Positions 7,002 to 12,741 of a stretch of DNA of 12,741 bases are shown in pieces (the first letter of the stretch is position 1; every line of letters starts with the position of its first letter). The notes beneath the pieces were generated by a model. That model ran no database searches. It was not told the DNA's origin and saw only the letters and a program-made list of their open reading frames with translations. Source of the stretch: an uncultured Blautia sp. (GTDB taxonomy: Bacteria; Bacillota; Clostridia; Lachnospirales; Lachnospiraceae); assembly GCA_900765525.1 (NCBI GenBank), contig CAAFRY010000206.1, forward strand, positions 1 to 12,741, given 5' to 3'. Position numbers and translations under genes: made by a program.

Positions 7002-7709
7002 TTAGTCCTCCTTTACCCCGCCGTATCTGCGGTCCCGCTTATTGTATTTTTCAAGAGCTTTTATAAACTCTTCTTTATCAAAATCCGGCCAGGCCACGTC
7101 TGTAAAATAAAACTCCGTGTAGGCCAGCTGCCACATCAGGAAGTTAGACAGCCTTTCCTCTCCGCTGGTACGGATAAGCAAATCCGGCTCCGGAAGGCCT
7201 CTGGTATCCAGATAGTCGGAAATAGTATCCTCAGTAATGGCTTCCGGCTCCAGTCTTCCCGCCTTCACTTCCCCTGCAATTTTCTGCACTGCCCTTCTTA
7301 TCTCGTCTCTGCTGCCATAATTTAAGGCAATCTGAAAATGCAGCTCATCAAACTGGCTGGAGAACTCCTCCAGCTCCTGTATCTTCTGCTGCAAATCCTG
7401 GTCAAAGGCTGTGGGGTCTCCGATTACCCGCACCCGCATCTTATTATCCCTGGAAATCTTGATGCATTTCTTCATGTAATTGCGGAACAGCCTCATAAGG
7501 CCCTCCACTTCTTCTCTGGAACGCTTCCAGTTTTCTGTGGAAAAAGCATAAACGGTAAGATATTTGATACCCAGTTCTTTGGCAATGGTACATATCTTTT
7601 CCAGGTTATCACAGCCCTTTTTGTGTCCGTAGCTTCTGGGCATTCCCTTAGCTTTGGCCCAGCGCCCGTTGCCGTCCAGAATAATGGCTACATGTGTTGG
7701 AACTACCAT
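7002..7709 (-). CDS. uppS: Undecaprenyl diphosphate synthase (cis-prenyltransferase)
   Basis: This 235-residue cytosolic, membrane-associated enzyme condenses FPP with isopentenyl diphosphate to give the C55 carrier for peptidoglycan and other wall polymers. DGNGRWAKAKG with catalytic D12 is at the N-terminus, FSTENWKR at 56-63 and RTSGEERLSNF at 180-190 (diphosphate binding). I chose the ATG at 7709: GGAGG (7716-7720) lies 6 bases before it and the family N-terminus follows at once. An in-frame ATG at 7727 would add six basic residues, but it sits right behind a strong hairpin (7728-7767) and lacks a ribosome site. The gene ends flush against cdsA. The family member is unambiguous, though the product length could differ from C55. 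Confidence 0.97.
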   Translation of the reverse strand: MVVPTHVAIILDGNGRWAKAKGMPRSYGHKKGCDNLEKICTIAKELGIKYLTVYAFSTENWKRSREEVEGLMRLFRNYMKKCIKISRDNKMRVRVIGDPTAFDQDLQQKIQELEEFSSQFDELHFQIALNYGSRDEIRRAVQKIAGEVKAGRLEPEAITEDTISDYLDTRGLPEPDLLIRTSGEERLSNFLMWQLAYTEFYFTDVAWPDFDKEEFIKALEKYNKRDRRYGGVKED

Positions 7710-7715
7710 AATTTT

Positions 7716-7720
7716 CCTCC
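7716..7720 (-). promoter_or_regulatory. Ribosome binding site deciding the uppS start
   Basis: GGAGG six bases before the ATG at 7707-7709. It lies downstream of the alternative in-frame ATG at 7725-7727 and therefore favours the shorter protein. Confidence 0.85.
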
Positions 7721-7727
7721 TGCGCAT

Positions 7728-7767
7728 AAAAGAGGCACAATACCTTTTTCTTGTATGTGCCCCTTCT
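7728..7767 (-). other. Long hairpin between frr and uppS
   Basis: On the minus strand AGAAGGGGCACATAC pairs with GTATTGTGCCTCTTTT (one bulged T, wobble pairs near the base), about 15 pairs around a short A-rich loop. The 3' arm ends in TTTT followed by ATGCGC, so there is a partial T run, part of it inside the stem. It could be an inefficient terminator or attenuator lowering expression of uppS-cdsA-dxr-rseP relative to pyrH-frr, or an mRNA processing or stability element. It lies just upstream of the uppS ribosome site. Confidence 0.6.
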
Positions 7768-7776
7768 TACGTTCTC

Positions 7777-8334
7777 TTATACAGTCAAAATCTCTTTGGA
7801 TTTTTCATCTACAGCTTTGTCAATCTCTTTTACAAATTTATCCGTTGTTTTCTGGATTTTATCTTCCAACTCCTTGATTTCATCCTCGGAAACGTCCTGC
7901 TTTGCCAGCTTTTTAAAGGTATCGTTGGCATCTCTGCGCACGTTGCGGACCGCCACCTTAGCAGCTTCCCCTTTCTTTTTCACGTCCTTCACCAGCTCTT
8001 TTCTGCGCTCCTCTGTCAGTTCCGGGAGAACCAGGCGAATCACCTTTCCGTCATTGTTGGGATTAAGTCCTAAATCTGATGCCAGGATGGCTCTCTGAAT
8101 GTCCTTAATCAGAGAAGATTCCCAGGGCTGAATCTGAATCATTCTGGCCTCTGGTACCATGATGTTAGCCACCTGCTGAAGGGGTGTAGGGCTTCCATAA
8201 TAATCTACGGTAATTTTATCCAGAATATGCGGATTGGCACGGCCTGCACGGATAGTAGAAAATTCCTTTGCCAGACCATCCAGAGTTTTCTGCATTTTTC
8301 CTTCATAAACTTTTATTCTCTCATCTGTTGCCAT
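7777..8334 (-). CDS. frr: Ribosome recycling factor
   Basis: This 185-residue cytosolic factor works with EF-G to split the post-termination ribosome complex and free it from mRNA. It aligns over the full family length: an N-terminal helix with the FSTIRAGRANPHILDKI block (about 25-41), the YGSPTPLQQVANI segment (about 46-58) leading into the small beta domain, then long charged helices (LPELTEERRKELVKDVKK) that form the coiled three-helix bundle. GGAGG lies 9 bases before the ATG. It is 77 bases below pyrH, the usual partner in bacteria. Confidence 0.99.
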   Translation of the reverse strand: MATDERIKVYEGKMQKTLDGLAKEFSTIRAGRANPHILDKITVDYYGSPTPLQQVANIMVPEARMIQIQPWESSLIKDIQRAILASDLGLNPNNDGKVIRLVLPELTEERRKELVKDVKKKGEAAKVAVRNVRRDANDTFKKLAKQDVSEDEIKELEDKIQKTTDKFVKEIDKAVDEKSKEILTV

Positions 8335-8411
8335 AATATATTTCCTCCTGATTTTCTTCCATGAGCTTTTGCGCCTAAAGCGCCTGCCCTATCACCGGGC
8401 TTGTCTTTCCT

Positions 8412-9107
8412 CTACACCAGTACCCGGGTGCCGGTAAACTGGCCGTGAGCTGTATTCACAATGCTGTTTTCCTCATTCAGTCCGAACACCAGCATAGGCA
8501 TTTTATTTTCCATGCACATAATGGAAGCCGTCAAGTCCATAACTGCCAGCTTCTTCTCAATTACTTCCTCAATACTTACCTCATCATATTTCACAGCCTG
8601 AGGATTGATTTTCGGGTCGCTGTCATAGACGCCGTCCACTGCCTTTGCCAGCAGAATAGTATCCGCTTCGATTTCAATGGCTCTGAGTACGGTAGCCGTA
8701 TCTGTGGAGAAATAGGGATGTCCCGTGCCTCCTGCCATAAAGACTACCATTCCTTTCTCAAAATACTTATTGGCTCTGTCCTTGGAAAACAGTTTGGTAA
8801 AGGAACCGCAGGTAAAAGGTGTCAGCACGCTGGTCTTCATGCCCGCTGCACGGAAAATCTCGGAAACATAGATACAGTTCATTACTGTAGCCAGCATACC
8901 TATCTGGTCCGCCTTGGTGCGGTCAATATTTTCGCTGGTGCGTCCTCTCCAGAAGTTTCCGCCGCCGATAACGATTCCAACCTGAATCCCTTCGTCTACC
9001 AGAACCTTTACCTGGTTAGCCACTTCCATGACTGTATCCTCGTCAAAACCGGTTTTCTTCGGTCCGGCCAAGGCTTCTCCGCTTAATTTCAGCAATATTC
9101 TCTTCAT
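8412..9107 (-). CDS. pyrH: UMP kinase
   Basis: This 231-residue cytosolic enzyme of the amino acid kinase fold phosphorylates UMP to UDP with ATP, feeding RNA, DNA and UDP-sugar synthesis; bacterial members are usually hexameric and controlled by GTP and UTP. KLSGEAL (7-13) and GGGNFWRG (48-55) are phosphate and substrate loops, GTGHPYFSTDTA (127-138) contacts UMP, and AKAVDGVYDSDP (154-165) is the nucleotide-binding segment. AAAGGAG lies 8 bases before the ATG. It opens the operon behind the promoter at 9185-9213. In many Firmicutes rpsB and tsf precede pyrH; here an unrelated transporter gene does. Confidence 0.99.
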   Translation of the reverse strand: MKRILLKLSGEALAGPKKTGFDEDTVMEVANQVKVLVDEGIQVGIVIGGGNFWRGRTSENIDRTKADQIGMLATVMNCIYVSEIFRAAGMKTSVLTPFTCGSFTKLFSKDRANKYFEKGMVVFMAGGTGHPYFSTDTATVLRAIEIEADTILLAKAVDGVYDSDPKINPQAVKYDEVSIEEVIEKKLAVMDLTASIMCMENKMPMLVFGLNEENSIVNTAHGQFTGTRVLV

Positions 9108-9145
9108 TTTACAAGCTCCTTTATCTTATTGGTCATCCGCCCCAT
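9104..9145 (-). other. Possible 10-13 codon leader ORF overlapping pyrH
   Basis: Two in-frame ATGs (9143-9145 and 9134-9136) open a short frame ending in a TGA that overlaps the pyrH start as ATGA (MTNKIKELVK from the second). Such an overlap allows termination-reinitiation coupling. A purine-rich GGAAGGATGGGGCGG lies in front, but spacing to either ATG is not ideal. The frame spans the pyrH ribosome site, and a frame this short may be chance. Confidence 0.25.
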
Positions 9146-9163
9146 CCTTCCGGGTGTACAGGC

Positions 9164-9179
9164 AAAAGCTGACGCTTTT
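9164..9179 (-). other. 5'-end hairpin of the pyrH transcript
   Basis: AAAAGC and GCTTTT pair around a GTCA loop. The predicted transcription start is near 9178, so this stem would sit at the extreme 5' end of the mRNA, where such hairpins often protect the transcript. Confidence 0.4.
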
Positions 9180-9184
9180 TCTTA

Positions 9185-9213
9185 AGTATACCTATAAAAG
9201 TGTACAATTTCAA
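9185..9213 (-). promoter_or_regulatory. Sigma-A-type promoter of the pyrH operon
   Basis: TTGAAA (9208-9213) and TATACT (9185-9190) are 17 bases apart on the minus strand. Upstream, 9214-9240 is almost entirely A and T tracts, like an UP element. The leader is about 70 bases. Confidence 0.8.
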
Positions 9214-9310
9214 GAAATTTTTCTGAAAAATTAAAACACCTATAACGATTCAGCCACCAGGTCTGGAACACCGAAAATCTGTGGCCGGCTTGCTTGCAAA
9301 AGAAGGATAG

Positions 9311-9355
9311 AAAAAGCCGGGAACAGAACGGCAGCAAACCGCTCCATATCCCGGC
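9311..9355 (-). terminator. Intrinsic terminator of the NSS transporter gene
   Basis: GCCGGGA (9349-9355) pairs with TCCCGGC (9316-9322). Inside, GAGCGG pairs with CCGTTC across a small internal loop. A run of five T follows on the minus strand, then CTATCC. It lies 28 bases past the transporter stop and insulates the pyrH promoter from upstream transcription. The remaining 9214-9310 holds only the AT-rich promoter flank and no gene I can see. Confidence 0.85.
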
Positions 9356-9382
9356 CGCCCTGTAAAGGGCTGTCCTTACTTC

Positions 9383-10750
9383 TTATAAAGTCTGGAAAAG
9401 ACTCCAGTAGCCCTGCAGGAAAATATACAGGATTATGATTGGAAGGATATAAGTAAAATATACCCTCAGCTTACTTGGGAAGGAAATACCTCTTCCTGTG
9501 TTGGCTTCTTTGATAAAATTATCCCAGCCCCAGCCGTAACGGTTCACACAAAACAGCAGGTAAACCAGAGAGCCCAGAGGAAGAATATTATTGCTTACTA
9601 TGAAGTCTTCTAAATCCAAAACGCTCTTTCCGATAAAAGAGAAGTCACTCCAGATAGTCATACCGAAGATACAGGGCAGGGAAAGCACTGCAATCAGCAC
9701 ACCGTTGATTAAAGAAGCTTTCTTCAGACTCCAGCCCCATAAATCTCTGACGCAGGAAATAATATTCTGGAACACCGCAATAATAGTAGTTAAAGCGGCA
9801 AAAGTCATAAACAGGAAAAACAGGGAGCCCCACAGTCTTCCCATAGCCATATGATTAAATACATTGGGAAGCGTGACAAAAATCAATCCAGGACCCTCTC
9901 CCGGGTCAATACCATAGGCAAAGCAGGCCGGGAAAATAATCAGGCCGGCAATCAAAGCCACCGCTGTATCCAGCACCAGAATGTTGATAGCCTCTCCTGT
10001 AAGTTTTCTCTCTTTTCCTATGTAGCTTCCGAAAATAGCCAGGGCGCCTATACCACAGCTTAAAGTAAAGAAGGCCTGTCCCATGGCGGCAAAGATAACT
10101 TCGGAAATGGGGTATTCCGTCAGTTTTCCAAAATCCGGCAGCAGGTAAAATTTCAATCCCTCAGAAGCTCCCGGCAGCAGACTGGAATTTATAGCCAGTA
10201 CCACCATCAGAAGGAACAACACCACCATCATAGTCTTATTGATGCGTTCCACACCGCTTTGGAGGCCCATAGAGCAAACCAGAAAGCCCAGGATTACAAT
10301 CACCAGCATCCAGATAACCATGGTTTTCAAATCTCCGGTAAGATTTGAAAAAGCCTGAGCCACACCATCTGCGTCCAGTCCCACAAAATCCCCCTTCACC
10401 ATCTTGAAAAAGTAAATCAGCATCCAGCCTCCGATGGTGGTGTAAAACATCATCAGAAGATAGTTGCCCGCCATACCCACATAGCGGTACAGATGCCATT
10501 TGGTCCCTTTCTTCTCCAATTCATTAAAGGACCTTGCAATACTTTTCTGGCTGGCACGTCCCACGGAAAATTCCATGACCATACTGGGAAGTCCCAATAC
10601 AATCAGGAAAAACAGATAAATCAGCACAAAGGCCGCCCCGCCGTATTTACCTGTGATGTAGGGGAAACGCCACACGTTTCCCAGACCAATAGCACATCCT
10701 GCAGAAATCAGGATAAAGCCAAGGCGGGAAGAAAATTTTTCTCTTTCCAT
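9383..10750 (-). CDS. Sodium:neurotransmitter symporter (NSS/SNF) family transporter
   Basis: This 455-residue membrane protein should import an amino acid or related amine with sodium. GLGNVWRFP (22-30) in the first helix is the family hallmark and holds sodium- and substrate-binding positions. FFTLSCGIGA (227-236) matches the unwound sixth helix, and AALTT (318-322) matches the Ala/Thr/Ser sodium-2 site of the eighth helix in LeuT. About eleven membrane helices can be counted, the last ending at the C-terminus (ILPIIILYIFLQGYW), as in short bacterial members that lack a twelfth. GAGGT lies upstream of the ATG with a spacing somewhat longer than its neighbours. It has its own promoter and terminator, so it is monocistronic. 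The substrate cannot be told from sequence; hydrophobic amino acids are common for the family. Confidence 0.96.
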   Translation of the reverse strand: MEREKFSSRLGFILISAGCAIGLGNVWRFPYITGKYGGAAFVLIYLFFLIVLGLPSMVMEFSVGRASQKSIARSFNELEKKGTKWHLYRYVGMAGNYLLMMFYTTIGGWMLIYFFKMVKGDFVGLDADGVAQAFSNLTGDLKTMVIWMLVIVILGFLVCSMGLQSGVERINKTMMVVLFLLMVVLAINSSLLPGASEGLKFYLLPDFGKLTEYPISEVIFAAMGQAFFTLSCGIGALAIFGSYIGKERKLTGEAINILVLDTAVALIAGLIIFPACFAYGIDPGEGPGLIFVTLPNVFNHMAMGRLWGSLFFLFMTFAALTTIIAVFQNIISCVRDLWGWSLKKASLINGVLIAVLSLPCIFGMTIWSDFSFIGKSVLDLEDFIVSNNILPLGSLVYLLFCVNRYGWGWDNFIKEANTGRGISFPSKLRVYFTYILPIIILYIFLQGYWSLFQTL

Positions 10751-10773
10751 TTTTCAATACCTCTTCTTTTTTC

Positions 10774-10788
10774 TTTTCCGCCGGAAAA
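10774..10788 (-). other. Palindrome in the NSS transporter leader
   Basis: TTTTCCG and CGGAAAA flank a single central base, a 15-base near-perfect palindrome between promoter and ribosome site. As DNA it could be an operator; as RNA the loop would be tight but GG/CC pairing with a short loop is possible. No matching regulator is in the window. Confidence 0.35.
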
Positions 10789-10835
10789 ACTTTCTCATCT
10801 TGTAGATTTTAAAAACTTCCCGGCACATGTAAGGT

Positions 10836-10864
10836 ATTATACCATGGTTTTTCTTTAATCTCAA
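10836..10864 (-). promoter_or_regulatory. Sigma-A-type promoter of the NSS transporter gene
   Basis: TTGAGA (10859-10864) and a consensus TATAAT (10836-10841) are 17 bases apart on the minus strand. The start of transcription should be near 10829, giving a leader of about 80 bases, too short for a T-box. Confidence 0.8.
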
Positions 10865-10894
10865 TCCTTTTAGCCCATAACAAAAAGCCATATG

Positions 10895-10939
10895 AAAAAG
10901 AGCCAAAAAGCAAGAATTCCTTTAATCAGAAGGGCTCTT
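10895..10939 (-). terminator. Intrinsic terminator of the ABC permease gene
   Basis: AAGAGCC (10933-10939) pairs with GGCTCTT (10898-10904) and runs into a T tract (10895-10899) on the minus strand, about 20 bases past the permease stop. The loop is long (about 28 bases) and may hold a smaller inner fold, so efficiency is uncertain. Confidence 0.65.
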
Positions 10940-10958
10940 GTCTGCCTTTTCTGCTGTC

Positions 10959-12741
10959 TTATCTTCTATGTTTTTTCACGGAGTAAATCTGTAATTCCTG
11001 GAGTATTTTTCTCACTACACCATAATAAACAGCATATACCATCACACTCATAGCAATTAAAATAAACAGGCAGACCCCCAGAGCCCTTATCTCAGAGGAG
11101 GTCACCTTATTGTCATTGACAAAGAGAATCATAAAGAAGAACAAATACATCAGTAAAGCCCCGGCCAAACAGGGAATCTGGAAAATTTTCTTGCACTGGT
11201 TCTCTACCTCCCTCCGCAAAAACCGGGGAGGTGCTCCCAACTTCTTTAAATCCTCAAAAATATACCGGTTAATCATGGCAATGGTCCTGCATCTGGTATA
11301 ACAGATAATCACCCCTGCAACAAAACATATAATGGAGATAAACAAAAACATCATAAGGAACACGCCGTAGGTTTTAAAGTTATCTCTTTCACTGAGAACC
11401 CTGAACTTAGGCATATATGTCCAGGAAGACCGGGTATCCATTGAGTCCGGTTTGGATAAATCCACATAATAGTACGCAGAATCATAGGTTATTCCCTCTT
11501 TTGCTGCCGTATATGCTCTTACTTTATCATAGGCAAAAGAAATCCCTTCCTCCCGGGAGAAGCATTTGATGTATTTTTCGTAAAGTGCGGCAGCAAATTC
11601 ATAGCTGTCATTGTCAGCCCGGAAGGCCCGGATACAGCCCTTCCATTCGTCTCCCACCTCAGAGGTTATGGCAGCATACTCCTGGTCATCCAGCACATAA
11701 TATGCAATATGTCCTGCAAACATATTTTCATGAGCATAGCCTCCAAAAGAAGTGGACAGCTTTTTCTCCCCCGGAAGACTGGTCAGAACAGAAGAACCGG
11801 CATAGGCGTAATAGGTTCCTGTCTCCTCATCATTGGAAACAGGCTGATAGGTTCCCGGTTTTACATCTATCTCTTTCCCTGTAAACTCCCGAAAACTGCT
11901 TTCTGACAAAAATCTCCCCTCCATCAGAAGCTCCTTATATTCATAGTAAAAGGAACCGTCCTCTCTCTCCTTTTGAGATGTACCATCCATAGCCAGAATC
12001 ACATATTCCAGCTCTTTCCAGTCCTTCAGGCTTACCTGATAGGAATCGGCCAGCTCCTGAACCTCTTTTTGGGGCAGGATTTCTTTCTGGCTGGGATAAG
12101 ACATCCAGTAATCGTAAGACCAGGAAGAGGTCTGGGCAGACATGCCGGTTAAAAGAGTGGGCATATAAAAGCTGGCAAAAAATCCCCCTGCCATAAGAGC
12201 TGTAATCACCAGCAGACTGTTTACGGTCTGCCTGCCCTGAAATTTCATCATGCTTCTGGCTATAATGTTTTTGTAGGGATTTTTTTTGTGTCTGCCCCAT
12301 CCATGGACTACCGTATGAAGCATGACCAAATAGACGCCTGCAAAGGCAGGTGCATAAGCCAGATTTACCCAGGCAGGGGAATATTTCTGGGCAATATTCA
12401 TGTAGATACTGGGGGCAAAATATCCTGCCGCAGCTCCCACTACAGTCAGCAGGATTCCCACAGGTCCGCACCAGCCGCCCAGCTCCTTAACCGGCTCATT
12501 CTTATGCTCTTCATGGACCACATCCATGATATTGGTTTTTCTCAGATACCGGAAGGCCATCAGACAAGCACAGGCCACCACCAGCGCCAAAAAAGCCAGG
12601 GAAAATATCAGGAAATCCGGCGCAAAAGAAAGCTCCATCTCTTCAGTGGAAACGAACAGGCAAAAAATTCCCCATATCAGCATATCAAAAGGTACCCCCG
12701 CCAGAATCCCCGCCCCAGCAGAAACTACACTTAAAATCCCA
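10959..12741 (-). CDS. BceB/FtsX-type ABC transporter permease (5' end outside window)
   Basis: The frame stays open to the right edge, so the N-terminus is missing; 593 residues are visible. Numbered from the first in-window ATG at 12683 (19 further residues precede it), a membrane segment at the edge leads to segments at about 24-45, 73-95, 105-128 and 152-174. A hydrophilic domain of about 260 residues (178-436) follows, then segments at about 439-462, 503-522 and 533-556. The RYLRKTNIMDVVHEEHKNEP block after the second segment is typical of the FtsX domain in BceB-like permeases. These have ten helices with a large external domain between helices 7 and 8, and pair with an ATPase to sense and resist wall-active peptides, often with a two-component system. 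About 60-90 residues are likely missing. The ATPase would be expected upstream, beyond the edge. The in-window ATG is not a start: it lies inside a helix and has no ribosome site. Role in peptide resistance is inferred from family. Confidence 0.9.
   Translation of the reverse strand, partial: GILSVVSAGAGILAGVPFDMLIWGIFCLFVSTEEMELSFAPDFLIFSLAFLALVVACACLMAFRYLRKTNIMDVVHEEHKNEPVKELGGWCGPVGILLTVVGAAAGYFAPSIYMNIAQKYSPAWVNLAYAPAFAGVYLVMLHTVVHGWGRHKKNPYKNIIARSMMKFQGRQTVNSLLVITALMAGGFFASFYMPTLLTGMSAQTSSWSYDYWMSYPSQKEILPQKEVQELADSYQVSLKDWKELEYVILAMDGTSQKEREDGSFYYEYKELLMEGRFLSESSFREFTGKEIDVKPGTYQPVSNDEETGTYYAYAGSSVLTSLPGEKKLSTSFGGYAHENMFAGHIAYYVLDDQEYAAITSEVGDEWKGCIRAFRADNDSYEFAAALYEKYIKCFSREEGISFAYDKVRAYTAAKEGITYDSAYYYVDLSKPDSMDTRSSWTYMPKFRVLSERDNFKTYGVFLMMFLFISIICFVAGVIICYTRCRTIAMINRYIFEDLKKLGAPPRFLRREVENQCKKIFQIPCLAGALLMYLFFFMILFVNDNKVTSSEIRALGVCLFILIAMSVMVYAVYYGVVRKILQELQIYSVKKHRR

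Noticed and set aside
8335..8411. A terminator between pyrH and frr
   Set aside because: Only 4-5 base stems around GCCC/GGGC and GCGC are possible and no T run follows; read-through in the operon is expected.
8445..9086. A 213-codon plus-strand open frame opposite pyrH
   Set aside because: Shadow of pyrH, which is full length with every expected motif.
10751..10835. A T-box or riboswitch controlling the amino-acid-type symporter
   Set aside because: The leader from the predicted start is only about 80 bases, with no terminator/antiterminator pair and no T-box consensus.
11941..12471. A 176-codon minus-strand frame inside the permease gene
   Set aside because: Out of frame with a clear membrane protein that continues on both sides; rich in Cys, Gly and Arg with no recognisable domain, so there is no sign of a frameshift or nested gene.

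Overview
The window reads as a chromosomal segment of an anaerobic Firmicute, most likely a Clostridia member of the Lachnospiraceae type. This is inferred from strong AAAGGAGG-type ribosome binding sites, moderate GC, the pyrH-frr-uppS-cdsA-dxr-rseP gene order, the protein sequences, and a BceB-like permease plus a bacterial NSS symporter nearby. Genus cannot be fixed from the sequence alone. Every complete gene lies on the minus strand, so the order of transcription runs from high to low coordinates.

Layout in transcription order. (1) 12741-10959: the 3' part of a BceB/FtsX-type ABC permease that runs off the right edge, closed by a terminator. (2) 10864-9311: a sodium:neurotransmitter-symporter-family transporter with its own promoter and a strong intrinsic terminator. 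(3) 9213-3746: a tight housekeeping operon with a good promoter. It encodes UMP kinase, ribosome recycling factor, undecaprenyl diphosphate synthase, CDP-diglyceride synthase, DXP reductoisomerase and the RseP-type site-2 protease. It supplies nucleotides, ribosome turnover, isoprenoid and lipid-carrier precursors, phospholipid precursors and membrane proteolysis. (4) 3689-1179: a glucose-family PTS permease (fused EIIC-EIIB-EIIA) behind a near-consensus promoter and a leader holding a RAT-like hairpin overlapping an intrinsic terminator. (5) 1027-200: a BglG/LicT/GlcT-family antiterminator with an RNA-binding domain and two PRDs, the obvious candidate to act on that leader. (6) 1-140: the apparent tail of a converging plus-strand gene and its terminator hairpin.

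The best-supported regulatory story is the PTS/antiterminator pair. The PTS leader can fold either as a RAT or as a terminator, and the protein predicted to choose between them is encoded just downstream, with all four conserved PRD histidines present. This is a known type of system, here in a compact self-contained form (transporter first, regulator second). Other points worth noting are an EAGQ-repeat linker in the PTS protein, a long hairpin between frr and uppS, a probable UUG start for rseP immediately after the dxr stop, and a possible short leader ORF overlapping the pyrH start codon. I found no CRISPR array, insertion sequence, tRNA, rRNA or phage gene, and nothing that amounts to a clearly undescribed system.
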